Shown: positions 34,130 through 42,758 of the stretch, one piece after another
Numbering within the stretch: the first letter of the stretch is position 1
Layout: each line of letters begins with the position of its first letter
From: Natranaeroarchaeum sulfidigenes
GTDB taxonomy: Archaea; Halobacteriota; Halobacteria; Halobacteriales; Natronoarchaeaceae
Direction of reading: 5' to 3'
Assembly: GCF_017094485.1 (NCBI RefSeq)
Contig: NZ_CP064786.1
Coordinates: forward strand, 1 to 64,000
Length of the DNA: 64,000 nucleotides
Made by a program: the position numbers and the translations under genes
Notes under the pieces: generated by a model
The model's database searches: none
Told to the model about the DNA's origin: nothing
Seen by the model: the letters and a program-made list of their open reading frames with translations, nothing else

Positions 34130-35323
34130 ATGATACTCGGGGTACCGAACGAGTCAGTTGCAGACGAAACGCGGGCGGCCCTCATTCCGCCGGTAGCCGA
34201 CGCCCTCGTGGACGACGGCCACGAGGTGTTGATCAGCTCCGGAGTTGGTACTGGGGCTGGCTGGAGTGACGAGTCGTATCGAGCGGTCGGTTGTGACGTT
34301 GTCGACGACGAGGACGTCTTCGAGCGATCGGATGTCGTGTTCCACGTCCGCGGGCTCGGGGCGACGCCCGACGACGAGCTCCCACCGTACCGGGAGGGGC
34401 AGGTGGTGATCGGGTTGCTCGGTCCGTACGAACTCGACGCGGAACTCGACGAGCTAGCCTCCCGAGGAGTCGACGTGTTCGCTCTCGAGCTGATCCCGCG
34501 CATCAGCCGGGCACAGAGTATGGACGCAGTCTCCTCGATGGACAGCGTCAGCGGCTACAAGGCCACGATGATCGCCGCCGAGGCCCTGCCGAAACTGTTC
34601 CCCATGGAAATGACTGCAGCCGGGACCATCCAGCCTGCAGAAGTGTTCGTCCTCGGGGCCGGAGTTGCGGGACTGAAGGCGATTTCGACCGCCGAACGGC
34701 TCGGAGCCAACGCGACTGCAAACGATGTCCGGCCGGAGGTCCGCGAGGAAGTCGAAAGCCTCGGCGCGGAGTTCGTCGAGGTCGGCGCGGAGACCGATTC
34801 GATGTCCGACGAGGAAGGATACGCGACAGAACAGGAGAAAGATTTCGCCCAGCAACAGCAAGAGACACTGATGAGCGTTGTCCCGGACTCGGACGTCCTC
34901 ATCACGACGGCAGCGATTCCCGGCCGGCCGGCCCCCCAGCCGATCTCAACCGAGATGATCGAGCGGATGGATCCGGGCTCCGTGGTTGTCGATCTTGCCG
35001 CGGAGAGCGGCGGTAACTGCGAACCATCTCGACCCGGTGAAACCGTCGTCCACGACGGCGTCGAGATCTACGGGCCGACCAACTTGGCCGCGACTGTCCC
35101 CCAGACCGCGAGCAAACTGTACGCGAACAACCTGCGGAACTTCCTTGATCTGCTCACGGGCGAGGATGGGCTGACGATCGATCTCGACGACGAGATCATC
35201 GACGCAACGCTGCTAACCCACGACGGCGAGGTTCGAGCGCCGCACCGCGAGGACGGGGAGGGCTCGGACGAAGACGGACAGAGTGACGAGACTGCCGACG
35301 CATCCAACGGAGGTGAGGCCTGA
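34130..35323 (+). CDS. pntA1: NAD(P) transhydrogenase alpha subunit, soluble domain I
   Basis: 397 aa NAD(H)-binding domain of proton-translocating transhydrogenase. The alanine dehydrogenase-like N-terminal domain is followed by the dinucleotide fold VLGAGVAGLKAISTAERLGA (near 180), and the RQD-loop region follows. The C-terminal 30 residues are an acidic tail. Its stop overlaps the next start (TGATG). Three genes (pntA1, pntA2, pntB) make a split-subunit enzyme, as in several bacteria and archaea. Confidence 0.92.
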   Translation: MILGVPNESVADETRAALIPPVADALVDDGHEVLISSGVGTGAGWSDESYRAVGCDVVDDEDVFERSDVVFHVRGLGATPDDELPPYREGQVVIGLLGPYELDAELDELASRGVDVFALELIPRISRAQSMDAVSSMDSVSGYKATMIAAEALPKLFPMEMTAAGTIQPAEVFVLGAGVAGLKAISTAERLGANATANDVRPEVREEVESLGAEFVEVGAETDSMSDEEGYATEQEKDFAQQQQETLMSVVPDSDVLITTAAIPGRPAPQPISTEMIERMDPGSVVVDLAAESGGNCEPSRPGETVVHDGVEIYGPTNLAATVPQTASKLYANNLRNFLDLLTGEDGLTIDLDDEIIDATLLTHDGEVRAPHREDGEGSDEDGQSDETADASNGGEA

Positions 35324-35604
35324 TGTCGCTGATCCAGAACCTGACGCTGTTCGTGCTGGCGGCGTTCCTCGGATACGAGATTATCAACAAGATCCCGACC
35401 AATCTCCATACGCCGCTGATGTCCGGTGCGAATGCGATTACCGGGATCACGCTCGTTGGGGCAGTGGTCGTGGCTGGCTCCGGCGATACGATGCTGGCGA
35501 CAGCGCTTGGGTTCGTTGCAGTCGTTATGGCAACGATCAACGTCGTCGGTGGCTATCTGGTTAGCCACTTCATGCTCGCTGATTTCCGCGGAGGTGACCG
35601 ATGA
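35323..35604 (+). CDS. pntA2: NAD(P) transhydrogenase alpha subunit, membrane domain IIa
   Basis: 93 aa, with three or four membrane helices (NLTLFVLAAFLGYEIINKI, ITGITLVGAVVVAG, FVAVVMATINVVGGYLVSHFML). It supplies the alpha-subunit half of the proton channel and corresponds to the separate second alpha gene in split transhydrogenases. Overlaps pntB by 4 nt. Confidence 0.92.
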   Translation: MSLIQNLTLFVLAAFLGYEIINKIPTNLHTPLMSGANAITGITLVGAVVVAGSGDTMLATALGFVAVVMATINVVGGYLVSHFMLADFRGGDR

Positions 35605-37031
35605 TGCTTGCTGCATTGCCGGAATCGACGCTCGCGCTCGCCTATCTGTTCGCTTCGATACTGTTCATTCAGGGCCTGCGGGATATGACCCATCCCCGGA
35701 CGGCGATGCGTGGCAACCTCATCTCCGCTGGCGGGATGTTCGTTGCCGTCGTCGTCACGGTCCTGTGGTTCGAGATCATTGACCCGCTGGTGCTCTTTAG
35801 CGCCTTGCTCGTCGGCACCGCCGTCGGAACGATCCTCGCCGTCAGAGTCGAGCGGACCGAAATGCCACAGCTCGTCGGTCTGTTCAACGGGTTCGGCGGT
35901 GGTGCGTCTGCCGTGGTTGCCGGCGCGGAACTCGTTGAACTCGGCTCGACCGACGCGATTCCGGTCGATGTGGGTGTCGCAGCAGTCTTCTCCGGCATCG
36001 TCGGCTCGGTTACCCTCTTCGGTAGTCTGGTCGCGGCCGGAAAGCTCCACGGGCTCATCACTACCTCTGCGATCCGATACGATGGTGAGCAGGTGATGAA
36101 AGCCCTCGTCCTGCTCGTCGCGCTGGTGTTTGGCGGCTACCTCGTTGCAAGCCCCGACCTGTTCGCTGCGCAACTCCATGCCGACTGGATACCACCGTAC
36201 TGGCTGCTGGTGCTCGCTGCCGCCGTGCTCGGAATCCTCCTTGTGATTCCGATCGGCGGCGCTGATATGCCGGTCGTCATCGCACTGTTGAACGCTTACT
36301 CGGGACTCGCCGCTGCCGGGACCGGTTTCGTACTGGACAACAGCGCGCTGATCATCGCAGGGACGCTCGTTGGCGCAGCAGGGATGATCCTCACTGTCAT
36401 TATGTGTGAGTCCATGAACCGGTCGCTCACGAACGTCCTGTTCGGCGGGTTCGGCGAGGAGCCGGATCAGGAAGCGATGGACGACATCTACGACGGCAAC
36501 ATCACCGAGACGTCCCCCGAGGAGGTCGAGATGTTGCTGGACACCGCCAAGCGGGTCGTCATCGTTCCCGGCTACGGGATGGCAGTCGCGCAGGCCCAGC
36601 ACGCGGTCGCGGAGCTCGCCGAGCTGCTCGACGAGAACGACGTCGACGTCGAGTTCGGCATTCATCCGGTCGCGGGACGGATGCCCGGCCACATGAACGC
36701 GCTACTGGCGGAAGCTGATGTCCCGTACGACAAGATGCGGGAGCTCGAGGAGGTCAATCCGACCTTCTCCCAGACTGACGTCGTCATCGTGACCGGCGCG
36801 AACGACGTCGTCAATCCGAAGGCAAACACCGACGAGTCGAGCCCGATCGCCGGGATGCCCGTCCTCAACGTCTCGGATGCACGATCGGTGATCGTGAACA
36901 AGCGAAGCCTCAGTCCTGGTTTCTCCGGAATCCCGAACCCACTGTTCGCGAAGGACAACACGAGCATGCTGTTTGGCGACGCGAAGGGCTCGATGCAGGA
37001 GCTAGTCAACGCATACAAGGAGAACCACTAG
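35601..37031 (+). CDS. pntB: NAD(P) transhydrogenase beta subunit
   Basis: 476 aa. N-terminal membrane domain of about nine helices, then the NADP(H)-binding domain III (VIVPGYGMAVAQAQHAV and VTGANDVVNPKAN, near 315 and 395). The enzyme reduces NADP+ with NADH using the ion gradient, a main source of NADPH. With nadE next on the strand, the block supplies and balances pyridine nucleotides. Confidence 0.94.
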   Translation: MMLAALPESTLALAYLFASILFIQGLRDMTHPRTAMRGNLISAGGMFVAVVVTVLWFEIIDPLVLFSALLVGTAVGTILAVRVERTEMPQLVGLFNGFGGGASAVVAGAELVELGSTDAIPVDVGVAAVFSGIVGSVTLFGSLVAAGKLHGLITTSAIRYDGEQVMKALVLLVALVFGGYLVASPDLFAAQLHADWIPPYWLLVLAAAVLGILLVIPIGGADMPVVIALLNAYSGLAAAGTGFVLDNSALIIAGTLVGAAGMILTVIMCESMNRSLTNVLFGGFGEEPDQEAMDDIYDGNITETSPEEVEMLLDTAKRVVIVPGYGMAVAQAQHAVAELAELLDENDVDVEFGIHPVAGRMPGHMNALLAEADVPYDKMRELEEVNPTFSQTDVVIVTGANDVVNPKANTDESSPIAGMPVLNVSDARSVIVNKRSLSPGFSGIPNPLFAKDNTSMLFGDAKGSMQELVNAYKENH

Positions 37032-37154
37032 CTTTCTTTCTCTATCGTCTACCGTCCCGGCATACCGTCGCCAATTGTCGATCTTCCGGACAGAATATGT
37101 TCCATAGATTGCACGAACCGAGTGATTCTTACACGTGTGAACAAATGACTTACT

Positions 37155-37949
37155 ATGGTCGATCTTCGGTTTTCGGATGTCGAACTCGCGGAACGGAGAG
37201 AGCATATCACGGGGTTCATCGAGGAGACGGTTGCCGACGCGGGGGCCGACGGCGCGGTGCTGGGGCTGTCAGGAGGGATCGACAGCACGACGGTCGCACA
37301 CCTCGCGGTGGAAGCGCTTGGCAACGATGGCCTCAAGGGGCTCGTGATGCCCGGAGAGGTCAGTCACGAAGCCAATATGAGCGATGCGGAACGGGTCGCC
37401 GAGATGCTCGACATCGAGTACGAGGTAATCGAGATCCAGCCGATTATCGACCAGCTCGTCGCGGGGTATCCCGAGGCCGAGGGCGACGACCTCGCGGTCG
37501 GTAACGCTCGCGCGCGGACTCGCGGCGTCCTGAACTATCTGGTCGGGAACCACGAGAACCGGCTCGTGCTGGGGACGGGCAACCGGAGCGAAGCACAGGT
37601 GGGTTACTACACGAAATACGGCGATGGAGCGGTGGACTGCCATCCGATCGGCAACCTATACAAGGTGCAGGTTCGCCAGCTAGCACGCGACCTCGGCGTT
37701 CCCGAGGATCTGGTCGACAAAACTCCGACGGCAGGTCTCTGGAGCGAGCAGACCGACGAAGAGGAGATGGGGATCGCGTACGACACGCTTGATCCGATCC
37801 TCGCACTGCACGTCGACGGTGCGCTTTCTGCCAGCGCCACTGCGGCAACCCTCGATGTCGATGTCAGTACTGTCGAAGAGGTACGAGGGATGTACGAACG
37901 GAGTGCACACAAGCGCTCGATGCCGCCCGCGCCGCCCGCCCTCGACTGA
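37155..37949 (+). CDS. nadE: NAD+ synthetase, ammonia-dependent
   Basis: 264 aa, single-domain form without a glutaminase. P-loop LGLSGGIDSTTVAHLA (near 36-51) and the family string GTGNRSEAQVGYYTKYGDGA (near 145) are complete. It amidates nicotinic acid adenine dinucleotide to NAD. The ATG at 37155 lies 123 bp after pntB, so it may have its own promoter; a TATA-like TTACTATGG is not convincing. Confidence 0.94.
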   Translation: MVDLRFSDVELAERREHITGFIEETVADAGADGAVLGLSGGIDSTTVAHLAVEALGNDGLKGLVMPGEVSHEANMSDAERVAEMLDIEYEVIEIQPIIDQLVAGYPEAEGDDLAVGNARARTRGVLNYLVGNHENRLVLGTGNRSEAQVGYYTKYGDGAVDCHPIGNLYKVQVRQLARDLGVPEDLVDKTPTAGLWSEQTDEEEMGIAYDTLDPILALHVDGALSASATAATLDVDVSTVEEVRGMYERSAHKRSMPPAPPALD

Positions 37950-37955
37950 GCTGGC

Positions 37956-38654
37956 TTAGCTTCCGTCGTCGTTTCTTCGCTTGCGCTCTCTCACCAGTTC
38001 CGCGAAGGCGTCCGCCTCTCGACGTTCCTGCTCGGCCTTGCTCGCGGTGTCTCGAAGTCGCTCTTTGAGTACCGCGAGCGCCGCTGGATCGTTGCCAGCA
38101 ATCTCGTGGGAAACCGCCTCAGGTTGCTCGACGATCCGCGAGACGAGTCCGATCCGGCGTGCTTCTTCGGCGGAGAGGTCGCGACCGCTCACCGAGAACT
38201 CCATCGCATCCCCGAGGCCGACGATCTCGGGCAGGCGGACGGTCCCTCCCCACGCTCCGAACAGGCCGAAGGTGACGCCTGGTTCGCCGAACGTGGCTGT
38301 GGGTGTTGCGACCCGGACGTCACACGCGAGCGCGAGTTCGACGCCGCCGCCGCGGGCCGCGCCGTCGATCCCGGCGACGACGATCGCATCTGCTGTCTCG
38401 ATCGCCTGTGCGACCCGCTGGCCGCGTGCCGAAAAGTCCCGCGCCGCATCGGCATCCTCCAGCGCGTCGACCGCATCGAGATCGGCCCCCGCACAGAACG
38501 CCGTGCCCGCGCCGTGGAGGTACACCACCGGTTCATCGGCATCCGCGATTGCGGTTTCGAGCTGATCGAGACCATCTGGTGTCAACGCATTACGTCGGTC
38601 TGGGCGCGACAACGTCACTACCCGAACCCGCTCGTCGACGCGCTGCTCGATCAT
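37956..38654 (-). CDS. Enoyl-CoA hydratase/isomerase family protein
   Basis: 232 aa crotonase fold. The CoA-binding/oxyanion strings are AGTAFCAGADLDAVD (near 46) and GAARGGGVELALACDVRVA (near 95). The glutamate positions expected in hydratases are not both clear (GEPGVTFGLFGAWGG carries one), so isomerase or another crotonase reaction is possible. ATG 38654 removes an untypical 20-residue extension. No beta-oxidation neighbours, so the substrate is open. Confidence 0.82.
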   Translation of the reverse strand: MIEQRVDERVRVVTLSRPDRRNALTPDGLDQLETAIADADEPVVYLHGAGTAFCAGADLDAVDALEDADAARDFSARGQRVAQAIETADAIVVAGIDGAARGGGVELALACDVRVATPTATFGEPGVTFGLFGAWGGTVRLPEIVGLGDAMEFSVSGRDLSAEEARRIGLVSRIVEQPEAVSHEIAGNDPAALAVLKERLRDTASKAEQERREADAFAELVRERKRRNDDGS

Positions 38655-38751
38655 GTACTGAGTGTAGCCCTCCGTCCTGTAAGTTCTGCCGCAACGGCTG
38701 GCACCGAAGGGCACAAACTCCTTGTGGGTTCAGGAGACAGATCTGACAGTA

Positions 38752-40116
38752 ATGGACGCGGACGCAACGGTACTCGACGACCTTTCCGGCTTCGAGTTCG
38801 AGGACGTGATGGTCGAGGTCTTCCGGAAGATGGGCTACCGGAACGTTCGGCAGGCCGAACGCATCGCCGACAAAGGGCGTGACATCCTGATGGAAGAACC
38901 GCGGGAGAACGGGCCACCGAGCGCGGTCGTCGTCGAGTGCAAACACACCGCGACCGTCGGTCGGCCGGTCGTCCAGAAACTCCACTCCGCGGTACAGACC
39001 TACGATCATCCGGGACCGAAGCGCGGGATGGTCGCGACGACCGGACGCTTTACCCGCCCGGCCGAGGAGTACGCGGCACGGGTTGGCCGTGAATCCGGGG
39101 CAGCCGAAATCGAACTGTTCGACGGCCAGCGGCTCCGCGAGGTCGGCGATGAGATCGGGATGGATCTCTACAGTGGCCGGATCGAAATCGTCTGTGAGGA
39201 GACGCTCGCGCCGCCGCGGGACCGGGAATCCGTCGCTAGCCAGCTCCGCGCTGCGGCGAGCAGTGTCGAGAACCTCGATCCGGAGCTTGTCGCCCCGTCG
39301 AAGATTACCCTCACCTTGCTTCCGATCGTGTATGCTGACACCCATGTAAACGCCGTATTCGAGACCTCCGTCGGCGTCATCCATCGCGTCGACGAGCGCG
39401 ACCCCATCTCGATCCTCGCCGACCGCGACGGCCCACGACCGCTCGCGGGCGATGTCAGCCGACTCGTGGCTCGAAACGTCGACCGTACCGAACCCATTGC
39501 TCTCGACCGGTATCGAGAGCAGTTCGACGCCGTCGATACGGAACGGTTCGGCCGCACTGAAGCGGAGTACCGCGACTGGATTGCGGAACTGCAGTGCGAC
39601 CGCTTCGAGACGACCGTTCGGTATACCGGCGACAACAATGTCACGTACACCAGGACCTGTCGCCCGACAGAGTCAGACGTCTCGATCCGATCGCTCCATC
39701 CAGTCTACGTTCCGGCGGTCGATGCACGGCTCGAACTCGGCGAGTATGCCTACCAGCACAGCTATCTCACGGCGGATCGTGACACAGTCGTCATGGACGG
39801 GGCGTTCGGCCACTGTGTCCATTGCGGTGGGGATGGACTGCTCACCTACTGTGAGAACTGCGGGAGTGTCAACTGCGACGACCACATCGAAACGGAACGA
39901 CTGGACGGTGCTCCGGTCTGTACGGGCTGTGCCGTCACCGAATCGTTCCTGTTCAAGACGAAGTACTTCTACGACCGCGAGAACCTCGAACGGTTCCGCG
40001 CCGAGTACGACGCGATGCCGTTCTACCGCAAAGCAATGGAGAATCCCTTGCTCGCTGGGGCGGCCGCAATCATTGTCGGTCTACTCCTGTTTGGCCTGCT
40101 CGGTCTCGTCATCTGA
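38752..40116 (+). CDS. Mrr-like restriction-fold nuclease with zinc knuckles and C-terminal membrane anchor
   Basis: 454 aa. The N-terminal domain (about 10-110) has the Mrr-type PD-(D/E)xK core: FEDVMVEVFRKMGY, then KGRDIL with the aspartate and VVVECKH with the E-x-K. A middle domain of unknown fold follows (about 150-340). Next comes a cysteine cluster (CVHCGG, YCENCGSVNC, CTGC, about 360-400). The last 22 residues form a membrane helix (AGAAAIIVGLLLFGLLGLVI). Nuclease tethered to the membrane is unusual; I infer a role in recognising incoming or membrane-associated DNA. No methylase is nearby. ATG 38752 is used; earlier starts overlap the divergent gene's promoter. Confidence 0.78.
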   Translation: MDADATVLDDLSGFEFEDVMVEVFRKMGYRNVRQAERIADKGRDILMEEPRENGPPSAVVVECKHTATVGRPVVQKLHSAVQTYDHPGPKRGMVATTGRFTRPAEEYAARVGRESGAAEIELFDGQRLREVGDEIGMDLYSGRIEIVCEETLAPPRDRESVASQLRAAASSVENLDPELVAPSKITLTLLPIVYADTHVNAVFETSVGVIHRVDERDPISILADRDGPRPLAGDVSRLVARNVDRTEPIALDRYREQFDAVDTERFGRTEAEYRDWIAELQCDRFETTVRYTGDNNVTYTRTCRPTESDVSIRSLHPVYVPAVDARLELGEYAYQHSYLTADRDTVVMDGAFGHCVHCGGDGLLTYCENCGSVNCDDHIETERLDGAPVCTGCAVTESFLFKTKYFYDRENLERFRAEYDAMPFYRKAMENPLLAGAAAIIVGLLLFGLLGLVI

Positions 40117-40201
40117 GGCCGAGCCCGCATGCGATCTCTCGCAGCTACTCGCAGGCCGACTTTCCAAAGGTCTTTGCCCTTCCTCTCCCTAGTCCGGCGT
40201 G

Positions 40202-40900
40202 ATGGATGAGGCCGTGCGGACTCGGCAGGCAGCACACGACGCAGTCGCGGATATCGAGCCGACTACCCTCCGCAAGCTTCTCGACGATCGTCTCGACGAC
40301 GCCTCCATGGCCCCGGGAGCGCTCACCCTGTCCAGTGCACGGTCGATTGACGGCTCGGCGACAGCCGACTCCGTCGCCGAACGCGGTGCTGGCGTCCAGT
40401 TGATCTACGAGGGACTGCGCCTGACCCGGACGCTCGCCCAGGAACAGCCCTGGGCCACCCGCGACCCGCGCGATCACACCGAACCCAACCTCGAAATCCT
40501 CGCCGCCGACGTCCTCGTCTCACGGGGCTTTTATCTGCTCGCCCGGACCGAGGCCGCCGACAAGGCCGTCGAGACCGTCCGGGCGTTCGGCCGCGACCAG
40601 ACGCTCCGCCGAAGCGCCGAAAGCGCCGACGCCGCCGCCTCGCTGGATCGCTCGCTCGAACGGAACGTCTTCGAGCTGGCAGTGATCGCGGGCGCGACCG
40701 CGGGCGATAGCCCATGGCCGACTGCGGAGGCAGGGCTGGTCCCGACGAGGCTCCTTGACCTCGCAAACGAACTTGGGGCGGCCGATACACCACTTCCCCC
40801 TGCAGCCGAGCTATTACCCAGCGATCTCGACACCATGCTTGGATCGCGCTCGTCCGATGGCACTGACGATCACGTCCAGCAGTCGGCGACCGATCACTGA
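40202..40900 (+). CDS. Uncharacterised all-helical protein, 232 aa
   Basis: Rich in Ala, Arg and Asp, with no membrane helix. The run EILAADVLVSRGFYLLARTEA resembles the helices of polyprenyl synthetase-like folds, but the DDxxD motifs of that family are missing. I would call it a conserved-looking haloarchaeal protein. ATG 40202 is taken; a GTG one codon earlier is also in frame. Confidence 0.6.
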   Translation: MDEAVRTRQAAHDAVADIEPTTLRKLLDDRLDDASMAPGALTLSSARSIDGSATADSVAERGAGVQLIYEGLRLTRTLAQEQPWATRDPRDHTEPNLEILAADVLVSRGFYLLARTEAADKAVETVRAFGRDQTLRRSAESADAAASLDRSLERNVFELAVIAGATAGDSPWPTAEAGLVPTRLLDLANELGAADTPLPPAAELLPSDLDTMLGSRSSDGTDDHVQQSATDH

Positions 40901-40976
40901 TTCGGGACGGCGTCCCGCGGTATCCGGGAATCGAAACGCATAAAGTCGGATCCCGATAATCGAAGGATGCACCCGT

Positions 40977-41048
40977 GCCTGGGTAGCTTAGCGGTAAAGC
41001 GCGTCCTTGGTAAGGACGAGAGCCCGGGTTCAAATCCCGGCCTAGGCT
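40977..41048 (+). tRNA. tRNA-Thr (GGU)
   Basis: Acceptor GCCTGGG with CCTAGGC (one G-T pair), anticodon stem CGTCC/GGACG, loop TTGGTAA giving anticodon GGT, T arm CCGGGTTCAAATCCCGG, discriminator T. No CCA. Its 3' end is not duplicated here, but a GTGA/TCAC hairpin with GAACGAGTG in its loop follows (41070-41093). Confidence 0.95.
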
Positions 41049-41202
41049 TTCTGCGAGGAACGAACGGTGATCAACAGAACGAGTGGTCACACGAGATGCC
41101 CTCGCTTCCGCCACTCGGCTCGGATTGTCACCGGTTGTGTCCGAGGAGTCCGGGTCGGCCGTCGATCCGCGTGACCGCAACAAAAATCTCACCTGCCGAA
41201 AC

Positions 41203-41212
41203 GGATATATAC
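41203..41212 (+). promoter_or_regulatory. TATA box for the 41238 gene
   Basis: GGATATATAC lies 26-35 bp before the ATG at 41238, indicating a leaderless transcript. Confidence 0.55.
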
Positions 41213-41237
41213 ACCAACCTTGTTACCCTGTCACAGT

Positions 41238-41831
41238 ATGGGGGATCCGAACAAGTACACCGAGATGGTGCTCGACGGACGGGAGTACGAACTCATCCGG
41301 GCGCAACACGGACTCCTGAGCCGCTGGTCGATCGCCCAGAAAGTCCGTGGCTGTAGCTACCTGCTGTTTGCGGCGTCGGCGACCGTACCGATAATGGTGT
41401 TTCTTCCTCCAGCAGTTTCACAGACCTACTTTGGCGGGAACCCGGCCTTCTCTCCGGTGGCGTTTTCCGCACTGCTGTTGCTCAGTGTGGCGTGTCTCCT
41501 CGTCTCGGCTGGCGGTCTCGGTGTAGTCTCGGCGTATCGGTCGTCGCTCGGAGAGGTTTCGGAGAGTCAGGCGTGGTCGCTGGTCGGATTTGAGGATATC
41601 TTCTCCGGATTCGGATTCGTCACCGGCCTGCTCGGCGTCGTCGCGACGCTGGTGCTCGCGGGACTGGGCCATGCCGGTCTCGGGGCGATCGAAAGTCTGG
41701 GGGCCTCGGGGGTTCACCCGTACCACGACGAGTTCTTCCTCAGCATGACGGTACTGACCGCGGGCGGGGTCGCTTTCTGTACAGGGACGAACGTCTTCGT
41801 GGTGGGCACCTTCCTCGAACGGCTGGAGTGA
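41238..41831 (+). CDS. Four-helix membrane protein, 197 aa
   Basis: Start chosen at ATG 41238 (MGDPNKYTEM) from the TATA box spacing. Hydrophobic stretches lie near 35-55, 70-95, 115-140 and 170-192 (GYLLFAASATVPIMVFL-like opening helix). Between helices are short acidic loops. Function unknown; it stands alone after tRNA-Thr. Confidence 0.65.
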   Translation: MGDPNKYTEMVLDGREYELIRAQHGLLSRWSIAQKVRGCSYLLFAASATVPIMVFLPPAVSQTYFGGNPAFSPVAFSALLLLSVACLLVSAGGLGVVSAYRSSLGEVSESQAWSLVGFEDIFSGFGFVTGLLGVVATLVLAGLGHAGLGAIESLGASGVHPYHDEFFLSMTVLTAGGVAFCTGTNVFVVGTFLERLE

Positions 41832-41885
41832 TGCGTTCGCCGGAGACCAAAACGGTATGTCGATTCGGCCACGGATAACGCACGA

Positions 41886-42758
41886 GTGACCCGAACCTAC
41901 TCGCAGGAGCGTTATCTCGCGGCGAAACGGACGATCGACGACCGGTCGCTGAACCGGCACGTGCTGGAAGAACTGGAACCGATACTTGCGGATGCGTCCG
42001 AGGTCGTCGAGATCGGTGCTGGTATCGGTACGATGCTCCAGCGCCTCCTCGACTGGGGGCTGCTCCCTGACCGGCTTACGTACACGTTAGTCGATGTCGA
42101 CGGGGCGTCGATCGCCGCCGCGAAAGAACGGCTCCCCGACTGGGCGGCGTCGGAAGGCTATACTGTCTCCCAAGACAGCGGAATTACTCTCCGTCGCAAC
42201 GATCAGGAAATCAGGATTGAGACCGCGGTGATGGACGCTGCGGACTATCTTTCGACAGAGACACCGGATCTGGTTATCGGATCTGCGCTTCTCGACCTGC
42301 TGGATTCGGCGGAGGTCGACGAGCTATTCGACCGTCTCCCAGCGGGCTGTCACTGTTATTTTCCGATCACCTTCGACGGCGGGACGACGTTCCAGCCGAC
42401 TGTCTTCCCGTCGTTCGACGATCACGTCGTCGAGCGATACCACGAGGATATGATCCGCCGCGAGAACCCGGGTGATCCACACGCTGGCCAGCACTTGCTC
42501 TCACGTGCGGCAAACGATCACACATTGATCGCCGCAGGGGCATCCGACTGGGTCGTCGCTCCCACCGAGAACGGATACCAGGCCGATGAAGCGTATTTCC
42601 TGCATCACATTGTCGATACGGTGGCCTCGGCTCTTGTTGACGATCCGGCGGTCGACGGCGACCGACTGGTGCGCTGGGAAGATCACCGACACGAGCAGAT
42701 CCTTCGGGACGAACTCGTCTACGTCGCTCACCAGTTAGACGTCTTGCTCACCGTCTGA
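41886..42758 (+). CDS. Class I SAM-dependent methyltransferase
   Basis: 290 aa Rossmann-type methyltransferase. SAM motif I is EVVEIGAGIGTMLQRLL (near 39-55), motif II LVDVDGASIAAAKE and the post-II strand VIGSALLDLLDSAEVDELFDR. GTG start at 41886. The final 24 bp overlap the convergent glycosyltransferase gene. The substrate cannot be told; proximity to sugar-transfer genes hints at glycan or lipid methylation. Confidence 0.8.
   Translation: MTRTYSQERYLAAKRTIDDRSLNRHVLEELEPILADASEVVEIGAGIGTMLQRLLDWGLLPDRLTYTLVDVDGASIAAAKERLPDWAASEGYTVSQDSGITLRRNDQEIRIETAVMDAADYLSTETPDLVIGSALLDLLDSAEVDELFDRLPAGCHCYFPITFDGGTTFQPTVFPSFDDHVVERYHEDMIRRENPGDPHAGQHLLSRAANDHTLIAAGASDWVVAPTENGYQADEAYFLHHIVDTVASALVDDPAVDGDRLVRWEDHRHEQILRDELVYVAHQLDVLLTV

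Noticed and set aside
35553-36692. 379-codon minus-strand frame opposite pntB
   Set aside because: Mirror of a firm coding gene; composition is the reverse-complement artefact seen elsewhere (Asp/His/Arg/Glu-rich without pattern).
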